Below, piece by piece: positions 1 through 7,045 of a DNA stretch of 10,177 nucleotides. The stretch is from RYN-428 sp035648595. Lineage in GTDB: Bacteria; Planctomycetota; Phycisphaerae; Tepidisphaerales; Tepidisphaeraceae. Within the stretch, counting starts at the first letter, position 1, and every line of letters starts with the position of its first letter. The DNA lies in assembly GCA_035648595.1 (NCBI GenBank), contig DASRLH010000401.1, positions 1 through 10,177 on the forward strand. Direction: 5' to 3'. Under the pieces are notes generated by a model, which was not told the origin of the DNA, made no database searches, and saw nothing but the letters and a program-made list of their open reading frames with translations. A program made the translations under genes and the position numbers.

Positions 1-294
1 TTCCTGTTCCATCGTCCCGGATCGTGCCACGAACCCGCCGCCAGCGCAATACGGCTTTTGTTAGGATCGCCGCCCCGCCATCAATCGCCGTGCCGAACGG
101 CATTAACGAAGTGTAACACGCCGGCGGCTCGCCAATGGCGCTGGATGCTGGGCCGGGACGACAGCCCGTGGTATCCGCCGATGTGATTATATCGCCAGGA
201 GCGTGTTGGAGACTGGGAATCGGCATTTGGGCGGATCGCGCGGAATTTGAAGGTTTGAAATTGAACAAATCATTTCATTCCTCGGCACGGCGTC
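1..294. other. Gene-free left edge, downstream of the dus gene
   Basis: I see no convincing coding region here. The open frame beginning at 135 on the plus strand runs antisense into the dus gene and has no recognisable domain. Reading leftward on the minus strand, a TATAAT hexamer (186-191) and an ATG whose first base is 12 (ATG GAA CAG GAA, then the window edge) would suit a leftward gene starting at the very edge. Only four codons are visible and no good -35 box pairs with the hexamer, so I do not call it. A short hairpin (GCCGT/ACGGC) lies near 90-105. Confidence 0.4.
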
Positions 295-1356
295 TCACGC
301 GGCTTCCACAAATTCCGCTTCCTGCTCCGGCGCCACCCTTCCCGCCCGCAGATCGTCATCGTACTGGTGCCGCCAGTCGAGAAATCGATCCACGGTGGCG
401 TGAAAATCAGCCGGGGAATCAATCTCGCGCATCGGGTCACGCAGCGCCCGGCACGGGTTCATCTGTTTAGCATACCAACTCACCCGCTTGCGGAACTCCA
501 GCACGGCACATCGCTCGTTGCGGAATCGCCGAAGGTGCTCGAAGTGGTCGCGCATGAGCTGGCATTTTTGCTCGATGCTGGGCGCGTGAGGAACCAGCCC
601 GGTGGTGAGATAACTCCAGGTGTCGCGGAAAATCCAGGGCATGGACAGCGCTCCGCGGCCGATCATGACGCCGGCGCAGCCGGTGGCGTCGATCATTCGG
701 CGGGCGTCCTGGGGGGTGCGGATGTCGCCGTTGCCGACGACGGGGATGCGCTTCACCGCCGACACCACGCTGGCGATGCCGTCAAGGCGGGCGGAGCCGG
801 AAAACTTCATTTGGGTGGTACGGCCATGGATGGTGATGAGCTGAATGCCGGCGCTTTCAAGGCGGCTGGCCAGGGTCGGGGCGACCAGGCAGGTATCATC
901 CCACCCCAGCCGCAGCTTGGCGGTGAGCGGCGTGTGGTGTAGCACGGCGGCGATCTTGTCAACGATGCGCAGGGTGCGATCCGGGTCGCAGAGCAATTTG
1001 CTGCCGCCGTCGCGCTTGGTGATTTTATCCACGGGGCAGCCCATGTTGATGTCGATGACATGCGCGCCGCGGTCCTCGGCCCAGCGGGCGGCTTCGCAGA
1101 GGCGATCGGGGTCGCCGCCGTACAACTGCATGCACAACGGCGAATCCTCGGGGCACGTCGCGGCCAGTTCCATGCTGCGCTTGGTTTCGCGCAGCACGCC
1201 TTCGGGGCACAGCAGGTCGGTACACGCCATCCCCACGCCCCCGCACGACCGCGCCACCAGCCGAAAACTCACGTCGCAATACCCGGCGATCGGCGCCAGC
1301 AGCAGATTCGTGGCAAGCTGAATATTTCCAATTCTCAGCGGTTCCATAAACGACAT
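295..1356 (-). CDS. dusB: tRNA-dihydrouridine synthase (DusB-like)
   Basis: FMN enzyme that uses NADPH to reduce specific uridines in the tRNA D-loop to dihydrouridine, in the cytoplasm. From the chosen start the protein has 353 residues, normal for the family. It opens with the usual IGNIQLATNLLLAPIAG stretch. NMGCP carries the catalytic cysteine (about residue 107). LTAKLRLGW holds the conserved lysine (about 147), HGRTTQ lies near 177, and GNGDI and IGRGAL near 208-235 form the phosphate-binding end of the TIM barrel. The C-terminal helical tRNA-binding part follows. Starts at 1377, 1356 and 1347 are all in frame and none has a clear ribosome-binding site. I chose 1356 because its ATG begins one base after the upstream gene's stop, which suggests translational coupling. 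The family is certain; the DusB subtype, and hence the target uridine, is an inference. Confidence 0.93.
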   Translation of the reverse strand: MSFMEPLRIGNIQLATNLLLAPIAGYCDVSFRLVARSCGGVGMACTDLLCPEGVLRETKRSMELAATCPEDSPLCMQLYGGDPDRLCEAARWAEDRGAHVIDINMGCPVDKITKRDGGSKLLCDPDRTLRIVDKIAAVLHHTPLTAKLRLGWDDTCLVAPTLASRLESAGIQLITIHGRTTQMKFSGSARLDGIASVVSAVKRIPVVGNGDIRTPQDARRMIDATGCAGVMIGRGALSMPWIFRDTWSYLTTGLVPHAPSIEQKCQLMRDHFEHLRRFRNERCAVLEFRKRVSWYAKQMNPCRALRDPMREIDSPADFHATVDRFLDWRHQYDDDLRAGRVAPEQEAEFVEAA

Positions 1357-1357
1357 A

Positions 1358-1636
1358 CTATACAATGCCCGACTCAATCAACCACGCCCGCGCTTCGGCG
1401 GCATCGTTGCAAATGAGAAAAACCTCCTGCACGGTTCCCGTTCCGTTATACAAGCATTTCAACCCGGCGGACGTAGGGTACTGCACGCGGAACGATGGCG
1501 GCGTCTTTCCGCGGCGCACCTTGATGCGGCCCGGGACGATGCGCGAAACGTGCGGACATTCCGCGACGATGCGGTTGAGGATGTCATCGAGCCCCCCGAC
1601 GCGCCCGTGCTGCCGCTTGATGCGCCCGAACTTCAT
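1358..1636 (-). CDS. Small DUF2103-like protein, 92 residues
   Basis: Function unknown. Beginning at MKFGRIKRQH, the protein resembles my recollection of the DUF2103 family (labelled predicted metal-binding). A basic N-terminus is followed by IVPGRIKVRR, then a core with FRVQYPT, GLKCLYNGTGTVQEVFLIC and a short C-terminal helix. Candidate metal ligands are His10, Cys27, His29, Cys61 and Cys76, but no tight CxxC pair is present. The frame stays open upstream to 1927, but that part translates an intergenic inverted repeat and looks spurious, so I start at 1636. No Shine-Dalgarno sequence is evident. The gene ends one base before the dus start, so the two are probably one transcript and a role near tRNA or ribosome metabolism is conceivable. 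That link is inference from position only. Confidence 0.65.
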   Translation of the reverse strand: MKFGRIKRQHGRVGGLDDILNRIVAECPHVSRIVPGRIKVRRGKTPPSFRVQYPTSAGLKCLYNGTGTVQEVFLICNDAAEARAWLIESGIV

Positions 1637-1739
1637 GCGGAGATCATATCGCCGGCTGGCGGAAAGTATTATTCGCGCTTGAACCGGCCGGAGCGTTGAA
1701 ATACGAGGATGCGCCGAGCGGGTGTGCAAATGTTTTGAC

Positions 1740-1839
1740 GTGACACGGGCGTCCCGCCCGTGCGGATTGGCTGGATAATCGAGAGATCGACGCAATTTGC
1801 GTGCGACGCTCACGCGCACGGGCGGGACGCCCGTGTCAC
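1740..1839. repeat. 25-bp perfect inverted repeat with nested palindromes (REP-like pair)
   Basis: The arms 1740-1764 and 1815-1839 are exact reverse complements, separated by 50 bp. Each arm is itself a hairpin: CACGGGCG, a 3-base loop, then CGCCCGTG. The spacer contains a smaller palindrome, ACGCAA-T-TTGCGT (1790-1802). The unit lies between the 3' end of larE and the DUF2103-like gene, both on the minus strand, so it could end or stabilise the larBE transcript. Its chance translations (TGVPPV on one side, GRDARVT on the other) are peptides I associate with spurious ORFs in Planctomycetota genomes, which suggests a dispersed repeat family. No run of U follows, so it is not a typical intrinsic terminator. 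Confidence 0.8.
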
Positions 1840-1941
1840 AATCAAGGTTTGCGATTCCTGGCGGCGCGCCCCCCGCAGTTCCTGCGTACTTATGTCCGCC
1901 GCCGAACCTGATCACGCGCAACAGCACCTGATCGCGAATCG

Positions 1942-2805
1942 CTATTGTTTGTGCCCGCGGATCGGCAGTGTCACCAGTTGCCGCGCCGGCTGCGTCGCCA
2001 GCGACCCGCTGCGAAACGGCTCCAGATCGAGGGCGACAAAGCGATAGCCTGCCGCTCGCACGCCGGCGACGATCGCTTCCCGAAGCTCGATGGCGCGGGA
2101 CAGGTCTTGAGCGGAAAGTTCGACGCGGGCGAGCTGCCCGTGATGCCGAACGCGAAACTGCGTGAAGCCCAGATCGAAAAGCACATCCTCGGCGGCATCA
2201 ATCTGCCCGAGCAACTCGGGAGTGATCGCAACCCCCGTCGGCACGCGCGACGCCAGGCACGCCGTGGCCGGCTTATCCCACGCCGCAAGCCCCAGATGCC
2301 GGGCCAGATCGCGCACATCCTGCTTCACGAGGCCCGCCTCGAGCAGGGGCGATCGCACGCCAAGCCGGCGGGCGGCGGCGATGCCGTTGTGATGATCAGA
2401 AATATCCTCCGCATGCACCCCATCCGCCACCGCCGACCAACCCTCGTCCCGCGCCAGCGCAATGAGTCGTCCAAACAGCTCGGATTTGCAAAAGAAACAG
2501 CGGTCCGCCCCGTTGGCGGCATAGCGGGCATCGTCGCCTTCAAGCGTGTTCACGAGCCGGCAGACAACCCCCATCTGCTCGGCCAGCTTAACGGCATGCC
2601 GCATCTCCCGGCGCGGCAAACTTGGAGAAACGCCCAGGCACGCCTGCGACCGCTCCCCCAGTTCCTGATGCGCGATCAGCGCGACAAGCGCGCTGTCCAC
2701 GCCGCCGGAGTAAGCCACGAGCAATGAACTGCAGGCGCGGATGATTTCGCGCAGGCGCTGTAGCTTAGCAGCCGGCGGCGCTGGAATCGGCTCACTCGGA
2801 TTCAT
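1942..2805 (-). CDS. larE: LarE, ATP-dependent sulfur transferase for nickel-pincer cofactor
   Basis: LarE activates the carboxylates of the LarB product as AMP esters and replaces them with thiocarboxylates, giving the dithiocarboxylate ligand of the nickel-pincer nucleotide cofactor (first known from lactate racemase). The 287-residue protein has the PP-loop SGGVDS (residues 33-38) for ATP, then DRCFFCKSELF (Cys103 and Cys106) and KPATACLASRVP (Cys183), and ends in the usual GYRFVALDLEPFRSGSL stretch. Three cysteines in this arrangement match the LarE type that binds a [4Fe-4S] cluster, rather than the type that sacrifices a single cysteine. I chose 2805 over the ORF limit at 2868 because the extra 21 residues lie inside larB and are not LarE-like. 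The ATG lies in the last codons of larB (14-bp overlap), indicating coupled translation. larC and larA are not in the window. Confidence 0.93.
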   Translation of the reverse strand: MNPSEPIPAPPAAKLQRLREIIRACSSLLVAYSGGVDSALVALIAHQELGERSQACLGVSPSLPRREMRHAVKLAEQMGVVCRLVNTLEGDDARYAANGADRCFFCKSELFGRLIALARDEGWSAVADGVHAEDISDHHNGIAAARRLGVRSPLLEAGLVKQDVRDLARHLGLAAWDKPATACLASRVPTGVAITPELLGQIDAAEDVLFDLGFTQFRVRHHGQLARVELSAQDLSRAIELREAIVAGVRAAGYRFVALDLEPFRSGSLATQPARQLVTLPIRGHKQ

Positions 2806-3571
2806 TTTGGTCCCCCGCGCTGGCCTTTGCGTTGATTGCCGCTGCCATGTGCCCGGCGCCGTACCCATTGTCGATGTTCACCACCGCAACGCCCGGCGAA
2901 CAACTGTTAAGCATCCCGAGCAACGCCGCCAATCCATTGAAGCTCGCGCCATATCCCACCGAGGTTGGCACCGCGATCACCGGCGCATCAATCAACCCCG
3001 CGACAACCCCCGGCAGCGCGCCCTCCATCCCCGCCACCACAATGACGACATTGGCGCCGCGCAGTTGCGGAAGATGATGCAGCAGCCGCTGCAAGCCCGC
3101 GACGCCGACATCATGAATGCACAGCGGCACCTCGCCCATGAGATCCAGCGTCAGCGCCGCCTCCCGCGCCACCGGCAGATCGCTCGTGCCCGCCGACAAT
3201 AATACCACACCTTTGCGCCGCGGCGCATCGGGCAGCCGATCGAGCCAGATCGCGCCGGCAATCTCATCAAAGCAGGCGTCCGCAACCTGCGCCCGCGCCG
3301 CCTCATAATGTGCCGGCGTCGCCCGCGTTCCCAGCACCCGCGGCCCCCGCGCCGCAAGACGCGCAAAAATTTCCGCGGTCTGCGCCGGCGTTTTCCCGGC
3401 GCAATAAATCACCTCGGCACATCCCCGCCGCATCTGGCGGTGATGATCGATCTTGGCAAACTCGATATCCTCAAACGGCAGCGCCCCCAGCGCCGCGCAT
3501 GCCTCCTCGACCGTCTGCTCGCGCCGGGCGACGCGGGTGAGAAGCGAATGAAGCGATGTGTCGTTCCACAT
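2792..3571 (-). CDS. larB: LarB, NaAD carboxylase/hydrolase for nickel-pincer cofactor
   Basis: LarB carboxylates the pyridinium ring of nicotinic acid adenine dinucleotide and hydrolyses its phosphoanhydride, giving pyridinium-3,5-biscarboxylic acid mononucleotide, the substrate of LarE. The 259-residue protein has the LarB N-terminal signature (VEEACAALGALPFEDIEFA, then IDHHRQMRRGCAEVIYCAGK), followed by a PurE-like domain from about residue 121 (VVLLSAGTSDLPVAREAA, then VVAGMEGALPGVVAGL). It ends with LNSCSPGVAVVNIDNGYGAG; Cys224 is the likely equivalent of the cysteine that attacks the pyridinium ring. The frame is open to 3916, but that extension reads through the neighbouring pseudogene in another frame. 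MWNDTSLHSLL (3571) gives the family's length, and MRRTLCWQ (3604) is the alternative. No strong ribosome-binding site is visible. larE follows with a 14-bp overlap. Confidence 0.95.
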   Translation of the reverse strand: MWNDTSLHSLLTRVARREQTVEEACAALGALPFEDIEFAKIDHHRQMRRGCAEVIYCAGKTPAQTAEIFARLAARGPRVLGTRATPAHYEAARAQVADACFDEIAGAIWLDRLPDAPRRKGVVLLSAGTSDLPVAREAALTLDLMGEVPLCIHDVGVAGLQRLLHHLPQLRGANVVIVVAGMEGALPGVVAGLIDAPVIAVPTSVGYGASFNGLAALLGMLNSCSPGVAVVNIDNGYGAGHMAAAINAKASAGDQNESE

Positions 3572-3677
3572 ATTGGCCGCCTGCCAGCATAAGGTGCGGC
3601 GCATGGCAAACCAACGGTGGAAATTTCGCGCCCATGCGCCGACCGCGCGAATTCGGCCGGCCCGCACATCGGCGCGG

Positions 3678-4818
3678 CTACGATGCCAGGGAAAACGGCC
3701 CGACGTTGAGGTGGTATTTTTCGATATACGCGGTCGCGGCCGTGGCATCCATGGGCGGGCTGAAGAAGTACCCCTGAGCCTTGTTGCATTCCATCGTTTG
3801 CAGCATCGCGGCCTGGTCCGCGGTCTCGATCCCTTCGGCCACAAGAGACATGCCCAAATTCCTGGCCAATGTGACAATCGCGCAGATGACGGCGGCATAG
3901 TCGCGCCGTTCGCCAAGGCTCTGCACGAAGCTTTTGTCGATTTTGATGCCGGTCAGCGGAAGCTGATGGAGGCAACTCAGAGATGAGTAGCCGGTCCCGA
4001 AGTCGTCCATATAGATCCGCACGCCCATCGCAAAGCGACACGATGGGCTGATAGTGCAATACCAGCTCGTTTCGCTCGACCGCGTGGCGCAGATCGTTTT
4101 CCAATTCCAGGCGGACCGCGACCTGCTCGTGCATCACGCGGTCGAACAGCGCATATCGGGCCTTGCCGGCCGCCTTCGCGTGATACATGGCGGTGTCGGC
4201 ATCGCGCAACACCTCGTCGGCGTTTTTGTAATCCAGCGCGCTGGTGGTGATGCCGATGCTCACGGTGCTCGTGACCGTATGACCCATGAGTTCGTAGGGT
4301 TGGCACAGTACTTCGAGCAGTCGCGCGGCGATTCGAGCCGCGTCGGCAGGTTCTTTCAAGTCCTGGGCCAAAACCACGAATTCATCGCCGCCGAGCCGCG
4401 CGGCGGTGGAAGTTTGGCTTCGGCCCACCGAGTCGGCCGCGCGCATCGTATGGGAAAGCCTTATCGCAACTTCTTTGAGCAGTTCGTCGCCGATTTCGTG
4501 GCCCAGGCTGTCATTGACGAGCTTGAACCGGTCGAAATCCAGAAAGAACAACGCAAAATGAGACTCGGGACTGCGCACCCGCCGATTGATCGCCTGGTTG
4601 ATCCGATCCTGTAGCAGCGCGCGATTCGGCAGACCGGTGAGCCGGTCGTGGAGGGCGGCATGCACCAGCTCTGTGGTGCGCTGCTCCACCATGCTTTCCA
4701 GTTCGTTCATCTTGATCAGGGCCTTGCGTTTGAGCGCCCATTTTTCGCTGAGCGATGCGGCGATCTGCGATACCTCCAGCGGATCAAACGGCTTCTTGAA
4801 TAGCGACTTTCCCTGCAA
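3678..4818 (-). pseudogene. Decayed response regulator with GGDEF and partial EAL domains
   Basis: Remnant of a c-di-GMP turnover protein. The 5' part (4818 down to about 4030) encodes SLFKKPFDPLEVSQIAASL, which looks like the last helix of a receiver domain. A short coiled linker (LESMVEQRTTELVHAALHD) follows, then a complete GGDEF domain: LTGLPNR, FFLDFDRFKLVND, RLGGDEFVVL at about residues 141-150. The EAL domain begins with LVLHYQPIVSL, but the next roughly 110 residues, including the EAL motif itself, are missing. The sequence resumes in another frame at GVRIYMDDFGTGYSSL and continues through IKIDKSF, VAEGIET and KAQGYFFSPPM to a stop at 3678. The missing aspartate-bearing receiver domain, the absence of an ATG (first usable codon is TTG at 4818; stop upstream near 4866) and the out-of-frame deletion all indicate a pseudogene. 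A truncated GGDEF product could in principle still be made. Confidence 0.87.
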
Positions 4819-4827
4819 CGGCGACCA

Positions 4828-4858
4828 TTGCCTTTGAGCGCGGGTTGAGTAGGATAAT
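4828..4858 (+). promoter_or_regulatory. Possible tRNA-Gly promoter
   Basis: GATAAT (4853-4858) lies 13 bases before the tRNA gene, a good distance for a -10 box. TTGCCT (4828-4833) is the best upstream -35 candidate, but the 19-base spacer is long. TAGGAT (4850-4855) gives a 16-base spacer with a poorer -10. The position makes sense; the boxes themselves are only moderate matches. Confidence 0.35.
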
Positions 4859-4871
4859 CCCTGATGCTAAC

Positions 4872-4943
4872 GCGGGCGTAGCTCAATGGCAGAGCGCCAG
4901 CCTTCCAAGCTGGCTGTTGTGGGTTCGACTCCCATCGCCCGCT
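4872..4943 (+). tRNA. tRNA-Gly (anticodon TCC)
   Basis: Complete 72-base cloverleaf. The acceptor stem GCGGGCG/CGCCCGC is perfect. The D-arm is GCTC/GAGC, the anticodon stem CCAGC/GCTGG encloses loop CTTCCAA (anticodon TCC, reading GGA and GGG), and the T-arm is GTGGG/CCCAT with loop TTCGACT. The discriminator base is T and the CCA end is not encoded. It lies divergent to the truncated end of the GGDEF pseudogene and 42 bp upstream of hpnE on the same strand. Confidence 0.97.
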
Positions 4944-4985
4944 CTCGCGGTGGAACTGGCCGGACGGGTTGGATATTCTTGCGGC

Positions 4986-6497
4986 ATGATGGCGTCTTTT
5001 GCTGCCGAGCCGAGAAATCCCGCTGGCATTTCCAGTGCCGCGCCGCGGGTGGTGATCGTTGGCGGTGGGCTGGCGGGGATGGCGGCGGCGGTGGTGCTGG
5101 AGTCCGCAGGGGCGGCGGTCACTCTCATCGAATCGCGCAAGGCCCTGGGCGGCCGCGCCAGCTCGTTTGAAGATCCGCAAACCGGCGAGGTGCTGGACAA
5201 TTGCCAGCATGTATTGCTCGGCTGCTGCACAAACCTGCTGGACTTTTATCGCCGGCTGGGCGTGGCGCATCTCATTGGTTACGAGCGAACGGTTCATTTC
5301 GTGGATCCGCAAGGCCGCCGGCACCAGCTTGCCGGCATGCGCGGATTGCCGGCGCCGCTGCATCTGGGATTCTCGATGGCGCGCTTTGGCGCGCTCACAT
5401 TAAGAGAGCGAATCGCGGCTTCCAGGGCGATGCTCGCCATGATGCGGTTGGGGACCAGCGGCCGGCTCGCGCTGTCCGATACTTCATTTGGCCAATGGCT
5501 CGACAAGCACGGCCAATCGCAGGCCCTGGTGGAAAAGCTATACGATCCGATCCTCGTCGGCTCCTTGAACGAAGATTGCCGCAAGGCCAGCGCGGCTTAC
5601 GCCATTCAGGTATTCCAGGACGCCTTGCTTTCAAATGCCCGCGGTTATGTGATTGGATTGCCGAACGGTCCGCTGGGAGAACTGTATGCCGACGTTCCGT
5701 GCCGGGACGTGCGGCTGGCGACACGGGCGGGCAAGATTCGATTCGCGGGGAAAAGCGCGGTCGGCGTTGAGTTGGCCGGCGGAGAGTTTCTGCCTGCCGA
5801 TGCCGTCGTGTTGGCAACCAACTATCACGCGGTGATGCGCTGGATTCCCGAGGAACTGGCCAGCGCGGACGAGCGGTTCGCGCATCTTGGCGAGCTGCAA
5901 AGCGTGCCGATTTTGGGGGCGCATTTGTGGTTTGATCGCCCGGTGCTGCATGACAAACACACCGCCTTTTTGCAGGGACCGTTGCAGTGGCTTTTCAAAA
6001 AAGATGAAGAGGGAAAGGCCGTGCATGGCGTGATCAGCGCGGCCCGCGAATGGGTGGATGTGCCGCGCGAGGAGGCGCTGCGGCAATTCGAGCGGCAGAT
6101 CCGCGCGGTCTTCCCGCAGGCGCGGGAGGCAAAGCTATTGCGCGGCGTGATCGTCATCGAAAAGCGCGCGACGTTCTCCCCGCTCCCAGGCATCGACCGC
6201 CTGCGTCCCCGGCAGGCCCCGCCAGCGGGCGGCATTGAGAACCTCTACCTGGCCGGTGATTACACCCTCACGGGATGGCCGGCGACGATGGAAGGCGCGG
6301 TGCGCAGCGGATACCTGGCGGCCAGCGCGGTGTTGGAGGGCGTTTCATCGCGCTTCCGCGTCACAAATGGCAAGACTTTTTTGGTGGATGACCTTCCGAG
6401 GCAATGGCCGGCGCGGGTGTTTACTCATACCGCAGCACCGAATGCACGCCGGTGGGTCCGAGCTTGTCGCTTCCGTGAAGACCGGCCAGTTCGATGA
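4986..6497 (+). CDS. hpnE: HpnE, FAD-dependent hydroxysqualene dehydroxylase
   Basis: HpnE reduces hydroxysqualene, made from farnesyl diphosphate by HpnC and HpnD, to squalene, the precursor of hopanoids and sterols. The 503-residue protein has an N-terminal FAD-binding fold (VVIVGGGLAGMAAA, GxGxxG at 26-31; Glu49 after the second strand; LGGRASSF at 54-61). Family-type stretches DNCQHVLLGC (71-80) and LYDPILVGSLNEDCRKASA follow, and the C-terminal FAD segment is NLYLAGDYTLTGWPATMEG. The start is at the paired ATGs 4986/4989, because the open frame upstream merely translates the tRNA gene. The GMC-like C-terminus ends near residue 452, but the frame runs on for 51 unrelated residues into the 3' end of apt on the other strand. 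hpnC and hpnD are not in the window. A phytoene-desaturase-like amine oxidase is the alternative. Confidence 0.83.
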   Translation: MMASFAAEPRNPAGISSAAPRVVIVGGGLAGMAAAVVLESAGAAVTLIESRKALGGRASSFEDPQTGEVLDNCQHVLLGCCTNLLDFYRRLGVAHLIGYERTVHFVDPQGRRHQLAGMRGLPAPLHLGFSMARFGALTLRERIAASRAMLAMMRLGTSGRLALSDTSFGQWLDKHGQSQALVEKLYDPILVGSLNEDCRKASAAYAIQVFQDALLSNARGYVIGLPNGPLGELYADVPCRDVRLATRAGKIRFAGKSAVGVELAGGEFLPADAVVLATNYHAVMRWIPEELASADERFAHLGELQSVPILGAHLWFDRPVLHDKHTAFLQGPLQWLFKKDEEGKAVHGVISAAREWVDVPREEALRQFERQIRAVFPQAREAKLLRGVIVIEKRATFSPLPGIDRLRPRQAPPAGGIENLYLAGDYTLTGWPATMEGAVRSGYLAASAVLEGVSSRFRVTNGKTFLVDDLPRQWPARVFTHTAAPNARRWVRACRFREDRPVR

Positions 6498-6951
6498 GCA
6501 CCGCGATGCCGGACAGTTCTCCGCCGAGGCGTTGCACCAGGTCGCAGCAGGCTTTCATGGTGCCGCCGGTGGCCAGCAGGTCGTCCACCACCAGCACACG
6601 CTGGCCCTTGACGATGGCGTCGGCGTGCATTTCCAGGGCATCCTTGCCGTATTCCAGATCGTAGCTTTGGCTGATGCGCGTGTGCGGAAGTTTGCCGGGC
6701 TTGCGGACGATGACAAAGCCCGCCGACAGGCAGCACGCCACCGCCGTGCCGAAAATAAATCCCCGGCTCTCCGCGCCGACGACCAGGTCGATCCCTTTGC
6801 CGCGAAATGGATTGGCCAGCAGTTCCACCGCCAGCGCCAAGCCGGAGGCGTCAGCAAGCAGGGGGGTGATATCGCGGAAAAGAATGCCCGGCTTGGGGAA
6901 ATCCGGGATGTCGCGGATCAACCGCCGGAGTTGCGACTGGGAATCGATCAT
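6421..6951 (-). CDS. apt: Adenine phosphoribosyltransferase
   Basis: Salvages adenine by joining it to PRPP to give AMP and pyrophosphate, in the cytoplasm. The 176-residue protein has normal length. It has the Apt N-terminal signature IPDFPKPGILFRDITPLL (15-32), the GAESRGFIFG stretch (59-68), VRKPGKLPH in the flexible catalytic loop region (82-90), and the PRPP-binding motif VLVVDDLLATGGT (119-131). I start at MIDSQSQLRR (6951), because the in-frame ATG at 7005 adds 18 residues that are not Apt-like. No Shine-Dalgarno sequence is seen. A TACAAT hexamer lies only 6 bases upstream of this ATG, so the transcript may be nearly leaderless. Its last 77 bp overlap the end of hpnE in convergent orientation. 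Confidence 0.96.
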   Translation of the reverse strand: MIDSQSQLRRLIRDIPDFPKPGILFRDITPLLADASGLALAVELLANPFRGKGIDLVVGAESRGFIFGTAVACCLSAGFVIVRKPGKLPHTRISQSYDLEYGKDALEMHADAIVKGQRVLVVDDLLATGGTMKACCDLVQRLGGELSGIAVLIELAGLHGSDKLGPTGVHSVLRYE

Positions 6952-6957
6952 GACGGG

Positions 6958-6985
6958 ATTGTAAGCATATCGGGGGGATTGCGAA
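6958..6985 (-). promoter_or_regulatory. Possible apt promoter
   Basis: On the minus strand TTCGCA (6980-6985) and TACAAT (6958-6963) are 16 bases apart. The -10 match is good and the -35 match is weak. Transcription would start at or within a few bases of the ATG at 6951, giving a leaderless or near-leaderless message, which agrees with the missing ribosome-binding site. Confidence 0.25.
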
Positions 6986-7045
6986 GAGGTTGGCCCTCGG
7001 AGCAATCGCCGCGCGGCGAGGCGCGATGAGCGCGGCCGATTTGTG

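Noticed and set aside
186..191. Perfect minus-strand TATAAT in the left gap
   Set aside because: No acceptable -35 box lies 16-18 bases upstream and no gene start lies nearby except four codons at the edge.
1740..1839. CRISPR or IS element terminal repeats
   Set aside because: There are only two arms in inverted orientation, the spacer is 50 bp and no transposase gene lies between them, so this is not a CRISPR array or a complete insertion sequence.
1639..1927. N-terminal extension of the DUF2103-like protein
   Set aside because: It reads through the inverted repeat (TGVPPV and GRDARVT peptides) and has no family similarity.
1945..2727. Open frame of 260 codons on the plus strand
   Set aside because: It is fully antisense to larE, which has clear motifs; long opposite frames are expected in GC-rich DNA.
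3574..3916. N-terminal extension of larB
   Set aside because: It is the EAL pseudogene read in a wrong frame, and LarB proteins do not have it.
4845..4985. N-terminal extension of hpnE with GVAQWQSASLPSW
   Set aside because: This is simply the tRNA-Gly sequence read as protein, so the start was moved to 4986.
4716..5363. Open frame of 215 codons on the minus strand across the tRNA
   Set aside because: It translates the complement of tRNA-Gly (the familiar spurious NPQQPAWKAGALPLSY peptide) and the antisense of hpnE.
6235..7029. Plus-strand open frame of 264 codons
   Set aside because: It is antisense to apt and out of frame with hpnE, with no recognisable domain.
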